A DNA stretch of 64,000 nucleotides, taken from assembly GCF_030815485.1 (NCBI RefSeq), contig NZ_JAUSWV010000002.1:3596001-3660000 (forward strand), read 5' to 3'. This document shows positions 36,201 through 43,901 of this stretch, in pieces. Within the stretch, counting starts at the first letter, position 1. Every line of letters begins with the position of its first letter. The notes under the pieces are model-generated. The model had not been told where the DNA came from and ran no database searches. It saw only the letters and a list, made by a program, of their open reading frames with translations. Source of the stretch: Streptomyces rishiriensis (GTDB lineage: Bacteria > Actinomycetota > Actinomycetes > Streptomycetales > Streptomycetaceae). Made by a program: the position numbers and the translations under genes.

Positions 36201-36678
36201 CACCGCCACCGGCGGTGAACTGTGGGCCTTCGAGGGCTACACCGGCGCCACGTTCCTGACGGTCACCAAGATCGCCTCCACCGCCTGGCTGGATCGCGAC
36301 CTCGTCTCGGTCGGCGACCACGACGCCGACGGCGCGCCCGACCTGCTGTGGCGCTCCGGCTCCTCCAGCCGTCTCTACCTGCGGTTCGGCGTCAAGGACG
36401 GCGCCGGCGGCTCCACCATCGCCTCCCTGTCGACGGCGGCGGCCTCCAAGACGGGCGCCGACGAGGTCTACGCCGAGGGCTGGTCGACCACTACGGTGCC
36501 CACGACCCACCTCTACGGCACCCCGGACGTCAACGCCGACGGCATCCCCGACATCTGGGCCCTGTCCAGCGCCGGAAGCATCTACTTCTACAAGGGCGGC
36601 GCCTCGGTGATCGGTACGGGCACGGCGGTGATCAGCGCGGACAGCGCGTGGGCGACGACGAAGCTCCGCTTCGGCTGA
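33253..36678 (+). CDS. Large secreted DNRLRE / FG-GAP (VCBS) repeat protein
   Basis: The 1141-residue protein has a signal peptide (MERRRFGLPASGRGRAGVAA... VGLLAVPLF). A Pro/Glu-rich linker lies near 310-345. A DNRLRE-type beta domain spans about 417-600 (TVYPVFVDPTIYGKTKNWTT, SRSFFKLGWS, SSKTTWNNQPDW). Fn3-like strands at about 610-830 come next. A C-terminal propeller of FG-GAP calcium-type repeats follows: GDGTPDLFAISSGGNLWMYP, GDYDADGRVDLFATATGGEL, GDHDADGAPDLLWRSGSS and DVNADGIPDIWALSSAGSIY. ATG at 33253 follows GGGGGAGGG. It is divergent from the RHS toxin gene and may be its extracellular partner, a common pairing in Streptomyces; that is inference. Confidence 0.85.
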   Translation: MERRRFGLPASGRGRAGVAAAVAGAIGVGLLAVPLFDDPGTADAPGTKKAAARPLDQDTAQAQAVAAGKRVEVTAMRDETSTTYARPDGSFELVAHGAPVRARVNGVWKPIDTSLARTAEGWAARATVDPVVFSAGGKGKGRKAGASGANSTHGRGAPGTDSASTAVRPAVYTVARAGDAVRVADATEGFSELATLTSGGHEITLSWPGTLPEPTISGASALYRDVLDGVDLMLTAQAGGFSHVLVVHSAEAAADPALTRLSYGLSSPDLTFHLDPVTKIVTGTDRDGQEIAVSPTPYLWDSAGTYAVTEGADPEPAEEPAEPAPSYSEEPGAPVGEESTAPGDGQDTDAPAADPAAFRRASSAALTDAQVFALPGLAGPDPGTHLAVAGTGLSAPGAASTALSIVPDAELLTDADTVYPVFVDPTIYGKTKNWTTAYKKYPSSSFYDGANYNSGTTEARVGFESTTWGLSRSFFKLGWSTSIKGASVSSASIRLRETYSWSCSARETQVWLTSGISSKTTWNNQPDWKSEIGTKSFAYGYNSSCPDSYVSYDAKSVAQDAADGGWSSMTIGLRASTEDSAYAWKKFRAEGDSAPKLTLVYNRKPKTPSSVVQTPGGTCDRTTPYLHIGKRDLVLSAASSDADDTSTRQDLKYLDFELWRTGYGDSKILDKNVTVTSAGKASVTVAKSSFTNGYQYSWRVRAIDSSGAASPYAPTSDPYVCRFVYDSSVPNEPLITSTAFPAADEDGSVWSTVKFGTAGSFAFAPDEDTDVTKFQWSFNTTTYASSKTVTAGASTTVSLSPPLAGPNVLYARAVDSAGNVSIGTKYLFYVTPRDTADEPGDTTGDGTPDLFAISSGGNLWMYPSSAAGDLHVGMEAAHDNGVGLLSDPDEDGVDHAPAYWTGADGSTALITHGGDALGADGIGDVFARMPDGKLYVYPGDGYGSVDISRRTTLRLPSGSPDPATFDQIIVGDYDADGRVDLFATATGGELWAFEGYTGATFLTVTKIASTAWLDRDLVSVGDHDADGAPDLLWRSGSSSRLYLRFGVKDGAGGSTIASLSTAAASKTGADEVYAEGWSTTTVPTTHLYGTPDVNADGIPDIWALSSAGSIYFYKGGASVIGTGTAVISADSAWATTKLRFG

Positions 36679-36703
36679 GCCCCCCGCGACACCCCGCCCG
36701 CCG

Positions 36704-36751
36704 ACGGGACCCGGGGCCGCAGTTCGTCAGAACTGCGGCCCCGTACCCGTC
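36704..36751. terminator. Shared convergent terminator
   Basis: GGGGCCGCAGTTC and GAACTGCGGCCCC pair perfectly around loop GTCA (36713-36742), extended by ACGGG/CCCGT flanks. It lies 25 nt past the stop at 36678, and the minus-strand regulator gene ends inside its loop-side arm (stop 36727-36729). Confidence 0.85.
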
Positions 36752-37434
36752 TCCGTGTCCCGGGAGGTGTGCGGCAGCGGTCCCGCCCGGTCCAGCAGGC
36801 CCGTGCGGGCCGCGAGTGCCGCGGCCTCCAGGCGGGAGCCGACGCCCAGTTTCATCAGCACCCGCTGGACGTGCGTACGGGCGGTGGAGGGCGCGATGCC
36901 CATGCCGGCGGCGATCAGGCGGGTGTCCTCGCCGTCCGCGACCCGGACCAGGACCTCCACCTCGCGGGGCGTGAGCATCTGCAGCAGCCGCTGGCCCTCG
37001 TCGTCGGGCTGGGCCGCCGGGTTGAGGAGTTCGCTGAACGCGCCTTGCAGCAACGCCGGAGCCACCGCCGCCTCGCCCGCCCGCGCCTTCATGATGGCCC
37101 GCTCCACGCCCTCTATGCGCTCGTCATGGCGTACGTAGCCGGAGGCGCCGGCGGCGAAGGCGGCCGCGATGCCCCGGGGACTCGGTACCGGGCCCAGGAC
37201 CAGGACCGCGACCTGCGGCCGCTCCCGCTTGATGCGGACCACCGGGTCGAAGATGCCCGGTTCGGCCGGGACCGCCGTGCCCAGCAGGCACACCTCCGGG
37301 GCGCGGGTGATCACCAGCTCGGCCGCGCCCGCGGCCGGTGCCGCCGCGGCGAGCACCCGGTGCCCCCGCAGTTTCAGCGCCGAGGCCAGTGCCTCGGCGA
37401 GCAGTCGGTGGTCGTCGACCACCATCAGCCGCAC
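36727..37434 (-). CDS. Atypical NarL-type regulator with a degenerate receiver domain
   Basis: The 235-residue protein looks like a response regulator: VRLMVVDDHRLLAEALASAL keeps the acidic pair. However, the phospho-acceptor position reads VCLLGTAVP (Gly instead of Asp), the Thr/Ser position reads VLVLGPVPS, and the Lys position reads GYVRHDE. It therefore cannot be phosphorylated in the usual way. The LuxR helix-turn-helix is intact (LTPREVEVLVRVADGEDTRL, PSTARTHVQRVLMKLGVGS). No kinase is adjacent. I start at GTG 37434, where the receiver begins; the frame extends to 37506, with ATG at 37464. Confidence 0.85.
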   Translation of the reverse strand: MRLMVVDDHRLLAEALASALKLRGHRVLAAAAPAAGAAELVITRAPEVCLLGTAVPAEPGIFDPVVRIKRERPQVAVLVLGPVPSPRGIAAAFAAGASGYVRHDERIEGVERAIMKARAGEAAVAPALLQGAFSELLNPAAQPDDEGQRLLQMLTPREVEVLVRVADGEDTRLIAAGMGIAPSTARTHVQRVLMKLGVGSRLEAAALAARTGLLDRAGPLPHTSRDTETGTGPQF

Positions 37435-37640
37435 TCCCAACGAGCAACCCCCCAGTCCCCCCATGGATGCCCACACGGACCCACACGGACCGACACAGAC
37501 CGACAAAGGGTGCCCCCCGGCACCCCGTCCTTCATGCCCCCGGAAGCTACACGCTTGTTCGACGTTGCGCTCCCCCTACCGGCGAGAACTGCCCGGATCG
37601 CCGAAATTCCTCACCTTCGAGGGTCAGGGGCAATAAACGA

Positions 37641-37672
37641 ACGGCCCCACCCCTGAGCAGGGGCGGGGCCGT
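37641..37672 (-). terminator. Hairpin terminator downstream of the first propeller gene
   Basis: ACGGCCCC-a-CCCCTG and CAGGGG-c-GGGGCCGT pair around AGC. It starts 18 nt beyond the stop of the minus-strand gene at 37691. Confidence 0.8.
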
Positions 37673-37690
37673 CCACGGCGATTAAGACGA

Positions 37691-39769
37691 TCAGCTGCCC
37701 GCGCCGTACGCGACCGCGAGGTACTGCGGATCACCGCTCGAGAGCGAGCCGTCGTCGGCGTACACCTCGGACATGAACAGGCGTCCCTGCGAGAAGAGGA
37801 CCTCGGAGTACTCCGGGGACATGCTGGTCTCCAGGTCGTGCACCGCGTCGGTGGCCGGGTTCTCCAGCAGCTTGGTCTCCTTGAAGGAGCCTCCGGCGAT
37901 GCTGACGACCTGGCCGCCCTTGTCGTACGGCGGCCTCTTGTAGGCGATCAGGTTGCTGCCGTCCATGCGCAGCGGGTAGATCGTGTAGCCGTCGCCGGCG
38001 TCCGCGCGCTGGCCGGTCTGCTTGCCGGTGGCCAGGTCGAAGGCGATGACCTCGTTGGTCCGGCTGTACTGGCCGGTGCCGTCGTGCTCCTCGGTCGGGA
38101 CGTAGATCCGGTCGTTGCCGACAGCCAGCCCCGTGCAGGCCTCGATCCTGGTGATGCCCTCGCAGTCGGCGGCGTACTGGTCGCCCGGGACCGAGATGCG
38201 GGTGCGCAGCTTGCCGGTCTTGTTGTCGATGGAGAAGAAGTCCGAGATGCCGCTGCCGTCGCCGGCGCTGTCGCCCACGTCGGCGGCCACCACCAGGGGT
38301 TCGGTCGACACGACGGACGCGTAGTCGATGCCCGTGGCCAGCTTGTACTCGGAGATCACCTTGCCGGACACCGGGTCGATGGTCTGGATGTGCAGCTCGG
38401 GGTTGTCGTACGCGCCGCACTTGCGCACGGCCACCAGCTTCGGGCCGCCGCCGTAGCCGGCGTCGTAGCAGGTGTCGGCCGGTTTCGGCGACCACAGCAC
38501 CTTGCCGGAGTCGATGTCGAAGGCGGCGCCGCCGTTGGTGCTGCCGAGAGCCACCGTATTCGCGCTGACCGTGACGTTGTTGAAACTGATCGGGTAGTCA
38601 CCGGAGTTGACGGTCTTCTTCCACAGCTGCTTGCCCGCGGCGAGGTCGATCGCCGCGACCTGGTCGCAGCTCGCGGTGTCGGCCGTGCTCGCCTGGAAGG
38701 TGACCGCCGTGCGGTAGTCGTCGGTGGCGAACCTGCTGGCCTCGCACACCGGACCGGGCAGCGCAACCGACCAGAGCTTGGTGCCCTTGGCCAGGTCGTA
38801 GCCGGCGATCTCGTTGACGCCCGTCTTCACGTACGCCTTGTCGGTCAGCCAGGAGCCCTTGACGCCGACGCTGTCGTCCTTCTTGATCACGGGCATCGGG
38901 ATCTTGAACAGGACGTCCGAGGCGGGGTCGGCCGGCACCTTCTCCTTGCCGCCGGAGGACGTGCCGCCGCCGGTGCCTCCCGTGCCGCCGGTGTCGCCAC
39001 CGCCGCCGGTCGGGCCCGCGGGACCCGCCTCCTCCTTCTTGCCGCCGTCGCCGGACTTCGCGTACCAGACGCCGCCGCCGACGATCAGCGCGATCGCGAC
39101 GACCGCCCCGACGATGATCGCCACCTGCGCGTTGAACTTCTTGCCGACGCCGGCGCCCGGTCCCTGTCCGGGGCCGCCGGCCTGCGGGTGCATGGGCATG
39201 GTGGGCTGACCGGGGTAGCCGTAACCCGGCTGAGCGACCGGGTATCCAGGCTGACCGGGCTGACCCGGGTAGCCGTAACCGGGCTGCTGGCCGTACGGCG
39301 GCGTCGGCTGGCCGTAGGGGCCCGGCTGCTGCGGCTGACCGTACGCGGCGGGCGCGGGCGCGCCCGGCTGGGCCGGGTAGCCGTAACCGGGAGCGGCGGC
39401 CGGGGGCTGCGGGGACACGGCCGGTCCGGCCGGCGCCTGCGGGTAGCCGTAGCCCGGCTGGGGCTGCTGCGGGGGCCCGGACGGCGCCGGCGGCGGAGGC
39501 GTCTGCGGAGGCTGGGGCGGCTGGGACTGCTGAGGCGGCTGGGCCGGGGCCTGGGGCGGCCGGCCCGGCTGGGGCGCCTGCGGGTAGCCGTAACCCGGTT
39601 CCGGCGCCTTCGCCAGGTCGGGGGCGGGAGGCCGCGGCGCGGCGTCCTGCGGCGCCGCGGCCTCGGGCACGGCGTCCTGCGGCGGCGTGTCCTGCGGCGG
39701 CGGGCCGAAGCCGCCCTGCTGCGGCTGCTGCGGGGGCTGGTTCGGCGGTGGGGGCGGCGGCTGGGTCAT
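37691..39769 (-). CDS. Membrane-anchored PQQ-like beta-propeller protein with Pro/Gln-rich tail
   Basis: The 692-residue protein has a 200-residue Pro/Gln/Gly/Tyr-rich N-terminal tail with repeated PGYGYP units. One membrane helix (AQVAIIVGAVVAIALIVGGG) and a Gly/Thr linker follow. The extracytoplasmic beta-propeller has PQQ-like repeats of the form DLAKGTKLWSVALPGP, DLAAGKQLWKKTV, DIDSGKVLWSPK and DPVSGKVISEYKL. It has four propeller cysteines (VCEASRF, ASCDQVAA, DTCYDAG, KCGAYDN). No enzyme motif is visible. A paralogue lies 82 nt upstream on the same strand. The function is unknown; binding or scaffolding at the cell surface is plausible. Confidence 0.88.
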   Translation of the reverse strand: MTQPPPPPPNQPPQQPQQGGFGPPPQDTPPQDAVPEAAAPQDAAPRPPAPDLAKAPEPGYGYPQAPQPGRPPQAPAQPPQQSQPPQPPQTPPPPAPSGPPQQPQPGYGYPQAPAGPAVSPQPPAAAPGYGYPAQPGAPAPAAYGQPQQPGPYGQPTPPYGQQPGYGYPGQPGQPGYPVAQPGYGYPGQPTMPMHPQAGGPGQGPGAGVGKKFNAQVAIIVGAVVAIALIVGGGVWYAKSGDGGKKEEAGPAGPTGGGGDTGGTGGTGGGTSSGGKEKVPADPASDVLFKIPMPVIKKDDSVGVKGSWLTDKAYVKTGVNEIAGYDLAKGTKLWSVALPGPVCEASRFATDDYRTAVTFQASTADTASCDQVAAIDLAAGKQLWKKTVNSGDYPISFNNVTVSANTVALGSTNGGAAFDIDSGKVLWSPKPADTCYDAGYGGGPKLVAVRKCGAYDNPELHIQTIDPVSGKVISEYKLATGIDYASVVSTEPLVVAADVGDSAGDGSGISDFFSIDNKTGKLRTRISVPGDQYAADCEGITRIEACTGLAVGNDRIYVPTEEHDGTGQYSRTNEVIAFDLATGKQTGQRADAGDGYTIYPLRMDGSNLIAYKRPPYDKGGQVVSIAGGSFKETKLLENPATDAVHDLETSMSPEYSEVLFSQGRLFMSEVYADDGSLSSGDPQYLAVAYGAGS

Positions 39770-39851
39770 GGTGTGGATACCTCGGGAGGACGCTCGGAAG
39801 TCGGGCGGACGGGCGGGTACGTCGGCGGGGCGGAGAAGGCGGTGGGTCGCC

Positions 39852-41669
39852 TCACTTGCCGTAGGCGAGCATCAGCTTCTCCTTCGTGTCGTCGTTGCCC
39901 GTCAGCCGGGTGGTGGAGATGTAGAAGCGCCCGTCGACCCAGGCGAGGTCACGCGAGTAGAAGCCGTCCTCGAGCTCGGCCGTGCTCGCGGGCAGCTGCA
40001 TCAGCGTCGTCGGCGTGTGGGCGGTCCCGGCCGCCGGGACGGCGACCACCCGGCCGGCCGCGTCGTACGACGGCTCCACGTACGCCACGAGGTTGCCGCC
40101 CTCGACCTTCACCGGGAGCATCGCCTCGTCGGTCGGCGACTTCACGCGCCACTTCTCCTTGCCGGTGGAGAGGTCGATCGCCACGATCTCGTTGGGACCG
40201 GTGGTCGACTCGGTCGGCAGGTAGAGCGTGTTCGCGTCGGATGCCGTGCCCGCGCAGCCCGTGAGGTTGCGCTGGAGGAAGCCGGAGTCGCACTCGGGCG
40301 CGAAGTCCTCGTCGAAGCCGACCTGCGAGCGGTAGCTGCCGTCCGGCTTGAACGTCGCGATGTTCCAGGTGTTCTTGTCCTTGTTGGTGCTGTACACCAC
40401 CAGCGGGTCGACGGAGTACGTCTTCGCGACCGACCAGCCCTTGTCGAACTTCTGGGTCCATCTGACCTTGCCGGTCGCCGGATCCAGCTCCTGGAGCTCG
40501 TCGTGCTCGGTGGTCCCGGTCGCGTCGCAGGACGCCACCGCGATCAGCCGGGCCCCGCCCGCGAACGCCGTCGGGAAGCAGGAGTCGCCGTACTTCTGCT
40601 TGTCGTACAGCTTCTTGCCGGTACGGACGTCGTACGCCGTGCCGGACTGCGAGCGGCCCACCATCAGCGTGTTGCCGGCCAGCGACAGCTCGATGTCGAT
40701 GGCGCTGTCGAACAGCGCGCCGTCCGCGACCACGCCCGTCCAGCCCTTGGCGCCGGTGCTCAGGTCGATCTGCTGGAGCTGGTTGCACTTGGCGCGGTCG
40801 CTGGTGCCGCTCATGTACGCCACGACGACCTTGTCGTCCGCCGTCTTCTGCGGGGTGACCGCGCAGATCTTCTGCGGCAGGGCGACGGTGTCCCAGGTGG
40901 GCTTGCCGTCGCCGACGTCGTACGCGACGACCTCCTTGTACGCGGCCTTCACGGCCGTCTTGGAGGTGACCCACATGCCGGGGGCGTCGGCGCCGGAGGC
41001 GGGGGCGTCGGGCGCCTCCTTGTACCAGAGCACCTTCGCCTCGCCGGCCTTGCGGTCCGCGTTGAAGTCCTCGGTGTCCGCGCCGCCGTCGCCGCTGCCG
41101 TCACCGGGGTTGACCGGTGCGCCGCTCGACGTGGCCTTGCCGTCGTCGCTCGGACCGGCGACCGGCTTCTTGCCGCCCTCGTCGTCGCCGTCGGTGACCG
41201 CGAACACCGTCCCGCCGATCACCAGCAGGGCCGCCACCGCGGCCCCCACCACCAGCGCGGGCCGCCCCTTGAAGGGGTTGCGTCCGCCGGGCGGGGTACC
41301 GGGAGCACCGGGCGCGCCGGGGAACTGGGGCGGCTGCGGATAGCCGTAACCGGGCTGCTGGCCGTAGGGCCCGCCCTGCTGACCGTACGGTCCCGGCTGG
41401 GCGTAGGGGCCCGCCTGCTGCGGCTGCCCGTACGGGCCGGGTTGCGGCGGCTGACCGTAGGGGGTCGCCTGCTGCGGCTGCCCGTACGGGCCGGGCTGCT
41501 GCGGATAGCCGTAGCCCGGCTGCGGCGGCTGGGCGGGCGGGCCCTGTGGCGGCTGCGGCGGCACCTGGGGCGCGCCGAAGCCGCCCTGCGGCGCCTGTGG
41601 CTGTTGCGGCTGGTCCTGCGGTGCTCCGAAACCGCCCTGCTGCGGCGGCTGATTCGGCGGCGTAGCCAT
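39852..41669 (-). CDS. Paralogous membrane-anchored PQQ-like beta-propeller protein
   Basis: The 605-residue protein is built like its downstream neighbour. A Pro/Gln-rich tail (MATPPNQPPQQGGFGAPQDQ, PGPYGQPQQA units) is followed by a membrane helix in GRPALVVGAAVAALLVIGGT and a propeller with repeats such as DLSTGAKGWTGVV, DVRTGKKLYDKQ, DPATGKVRWTQKF and DLSTGKEKWRVKS. The pair probably arose by tandem duplication and then diverged. ATG at 41669 follows GGGGGGAAAACGCTG. It is unrelated to the ABC-F gene that ends 191 nt upstream. Confidence 0.88.
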   Translation of the reverse strand: MATPPNQPPQQGGFGAPQDQPQQPQAPQGGFGAPQVPPQPPQGPPAQPPQPGYGYPQQPGPYGQPQQATPYGQPPQPGPYGQPQQAGPYAQPGPYGQQGGPYGQQPGYGYPQPPQFPGAPGAPGTPPGGRNPFKGRPALVVGAAVAALLVIGGTVFAVTDGDDEGGKKPVAGPSDDGKATSSGAPVNPGDGSGDGGADTEDFNADRKAGEAKVLWYKEAPDAPASGADAPGMWVTSKTAVKAAYKEVVAYDVGDGKPTWDTVALPQKICAVTPQKTADDKVVVAYMSGTSDRAKCNQLQQIDLSTGAKGWTGVVADGALFDSAIDIELSLAGNTLMVGRSQSGTAYDVRTGKKLYDKQKYGDSCFPTAFAGGARLIAVASCDATGTTEHDELQELDPATGKVRWTQKFDKGWSVAKTYSVDPLVVYSTNKDKNTWNIATFKPDGSYRSQVGFDEDFAPECDSGFLQRNLTGCAGTASDANTLYLPTESTTGPNEIVAIDLSTGKEKWRVKSPTDEAMLPVKVEGGNLVAYVEPSYDAAGRVVAVPAAGTAHTPTTLMQLPASTAELEDGFYSRDLAWVDGRFYISTTRLTGNDDTKEKLMLAYGK

Positions 41670-41729
41670 CAGCGTTTTCCCCCCATGTCACTGGTTTCCA
41701 GCCACGCCCCCAGGTCAGTTACGCGCCCG

Positions 41730-41760
41730 GAGCCGTCTTCAGAAAGTTCTCAGACGGCTC
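41730..41760. repeat. Inverted repeat GAGCCGTC...GACGGCTC upstream of the propeller genes
   Basis: Perfect 8-bp arms (41730-41737 and 41753-41760) surround a 15-nt loop and are followed by TTTCT on the top strand. It lies between the ABC-F stop (41861) and the propeller start (41669). It could be a terminator for the ABC-F gene or an operator for the propeller genes. Confidence 0.45.
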
Positions 41761-41860
41761 TTTCTATCACCCGTGACGGACGGCTCCCGGGGCCCGTCCA
41801 CCCCTGTTCCCAAGGGAGGACCGGCCCGTGATGCCGTCGTTATGCGCCTTCACGCACCCT

Positions 41861-43669
41861 TCACGCGTCCTCGGCGAGTTCCAGCCACCGCAGCTCCAGT
41901 TCCTCGCGCTCGCCCGCCAACCTCCGCAGTTCGGCGTCGAGTTCGGCGACCTTCTCGAAGTCGGTGGCGTTGTCGGCGATCTGGGCGTGCAGCTTGGACT
42001 CCTTCTCGGAGACCTTGTCCAACTGCCGCTCGATCTTCTGGAGTTCCTTCTTGGCGGCGCGCTGGTCGGCGGCGCTCCTCTCGGGCGCGGGCTTCGTGGC
42101 GGCGGCCGACGGGGCCGAGGCGGCCGCCGTCTCCTCCATGCGCTGCCGGCGCTCGATGTACTCGTCGATGCCGCGCGGGAGCATCCGCAGGGCGGCGTCG
42201 CCGAGGAGGGCGAAGACCCGGTCCGTGGTCCGCTCGACGAAGAACCGGTCGTGGGAGATGACGATCATCGAGCCGGGCCAGCCGTCGAGGAGGTCCTCGA
42301 GCTGGGTGAGGGTCTCGATGTCGAGGTCGTTGGTGGGCTCGTCGAGGAAGAGGACGTTGGGCTCGGCCATGAGCAGGCGCAGGATCTGCAGGCGGCGGCG
42401 CTCACCGCCCGACAGGTCCCCGACCGGCGTCCACTGCTTGTCCTTGTTGAAGCCGAACGTCTCGCACAGCTGCCCGGCGGTCATCTCGCGGCCCTTGCCG
42501 AGGTCGACGCGCTCCCGCACCTGCTGCACGGCCTCCAGGACCCGCAGCCCGGGGTCGAGTTCGCCGACCTCCTGGGAGAGGTAGGCGAGCTTGACGGTTT
42601 TGCCGACGACGACCCGGCCGGCCGCGGGCTGCACCTCGCCCTCGGTGCGGGCGGCCTCGGCCAGGGCCCGCAGCAGGGAGGTCTTGCCGGCACCGTTGAC
42701 GCCGACGAGGCCGATGCGGTCGCCGGGGCCGAGGTGCCAGGTGATGTGCTTGAGCAGCACCTTGGGCCCGGCCTGGACGGTGACGTCCTCGAGGTCGAAG
42801 ACGGTCCTGCCGAGGCGGGAGGACGCGAACTTCATCAGCTCGCTGCTGTCGCGGGGCGGCGGCACGTCCGCGATGAGCTCGTTGGCGGCCTCGACGCGGA
42901 ACCGCGGCTTGGACGTCCGCGCGGGGGCGCCGCGGCGCAGCCAGGCGAGCTCCTTGCGGACCAGGTTCTGCCGCTTGGTCTCCTCGGTCGCGGCGATGCG
43001 CTCGCGCTCCGCGCGCGCGAAGACGTAGTCGGAGTAGCCGCCCTCGTACTCGTGGACGGCGCCGCGCTGCACGTCCCACATGCGGGTGCAGACCTGGTCG
43101 AGGAACCAGCGGTCGTGGGTGACGCAGACGAGCGCGGAGCGGCGCTCGCGCAGGTGCCGGGCCAGCCAGGAGATGCCCTCGACGTCGAGATGGTTGGTCG
43201 GCTCGTCCAGGACGACGAGGTCCTGCTCCTCGATCAGCAGCTTGGCGAGCGCGATACGGCGGCGCTCACCGCCGGAGAGCGGGCCGATGACGGTGTCCAG
43301 GCCCTGCGGGAAGCCGGGCAGGTCGAGCCCGCCGAAGAGTCCGGTGAGCACGTCACGGACCTTGGCGTTGCCGGCCCACTCGTGGTCCTCCATGTCCCGG
43401 ATGACCTCGTGCCGGACGGTCGCGGTGGAGTCGAGCGAGTCGTGCTGGGTGAGCACGCCCAGCCGGGTCCCGCCGGAGTGCGTGACCCGGCCGGAGTCCG
43501 CCTCCTCCAGCTTGGCGAGCATGCGGATCAACGTGGTCTTCCCGTCGCCGTTGCGGCCGACGACGCCGATCCGGTCCCCTTCGGACACGCCGAGCGAGAT
43601 GCCGTCGAGGAGCGCACGGGTCCCGTACACCTTGCTGACGTTCTCGACATTGACCAGATTGACGGCCAT
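41861..43669 (-). CDS. ABC-F family ATPase
   Basis: The 602-residue soluble protein has two ABC domains and no membrane segment. First domain: VGRNGDGKTTLIRML (Walker A, about residue 37), LSGGERRRIALAKLL, LVVLDEPTNHLDVEGI. Second domain: VGVNGAGKTSLLRALAEA, LSGGERRRLQILRLL, VLFLDEPTNDLDIETL. A C-terminal coiled coil (KKELQKIERQLDKVSEKESK, RLAGEREELELRWLELAE) resembles Uup-type members. Such proteins act on the ribosome as translation factors or antibiotic-resistance proteins. ATG at 43669 follows GCAGGAGAGAA. An open frame to 44374 is Arg-rich and is rejected. The 43670-43901 gap contains no gene. Confidence 0.94.
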   Translation of the reverse strand: MAVNLVNVENVSKVYGTRALLDGISLGVSEGDRIGVVGRNGDGKTTLIRMLAKLEEADSGRVTHSGGTRLGVLTQHDSLDSTATVRHEVIRDMEDHEWAGNAKVRDVLTGLFGGLDLPGFPQGLDTVIGPLSGGERRRIALAKLLIEEQDLVVLDEPTNHLDVEGISWLARHLRERRSALVCVTHDRWFLDQVCTRMWDVQRGAVHEYEGGYSDYVFARAERERIAATEETKRQNLVRKELAWLRRGAPARTSKPRFRVEAANELIADVPPPRDSSELMKFASSRLGRTVFDLEDVTVQAGPKVLLKHITWHLGPGDRIGLVGVNGAGKTSLLRALAEAARTEGEVQPAAGRVVVGKTVKLAYLSQEVGELDPGLRVLEAVQQVRERVDLGKGREMTAGQLCETFGFNKDKQWTPVGDLSGGERRRLQILRLLMAEPNVLFLDEPTNDLDIETLTQLEDLLDGWPGSMIVISHDRFFVERTTDRVFALLGDAALRMLPRGIDEYIERRQRMEETAAASAPSAAATKPAPERSAADQRAAKKELQKIERQLDKVSEKESKLHAQIADNATDFEKVAELDAELRRLAGEREELELRWLELAEDA

Positions 43670-43901
43670 TTCTCTCCTGCCACGGGGGATGCTCGACCCT
43701 CCAGGGTAATCCGGCGGCGAGCGACGCCATCCAGCCCGTCCGGGGCCCCGGACGGCGGAGTCGCGGGACGCGGTCCGCACTGGCCGCAACCAGGGGTCCG
43801 GAAAACCTGTCCCCCGGGACCGGGCTACGGGCGTACGGAGTGCGCGAGGCAGGCTCGTGGGCGCCGTGCACGCCGGCCGCCCCCAGCGCGTCCGCGAGCG
43901 C

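Noticed and set aside
37691..41669. PQQ-dependent dehydrogenases
   Set aside because: Only the propeller repeat resembles them; the catalytic Asp/Glu, PQQ and calcium site pattern and disulfide ring are not visible.
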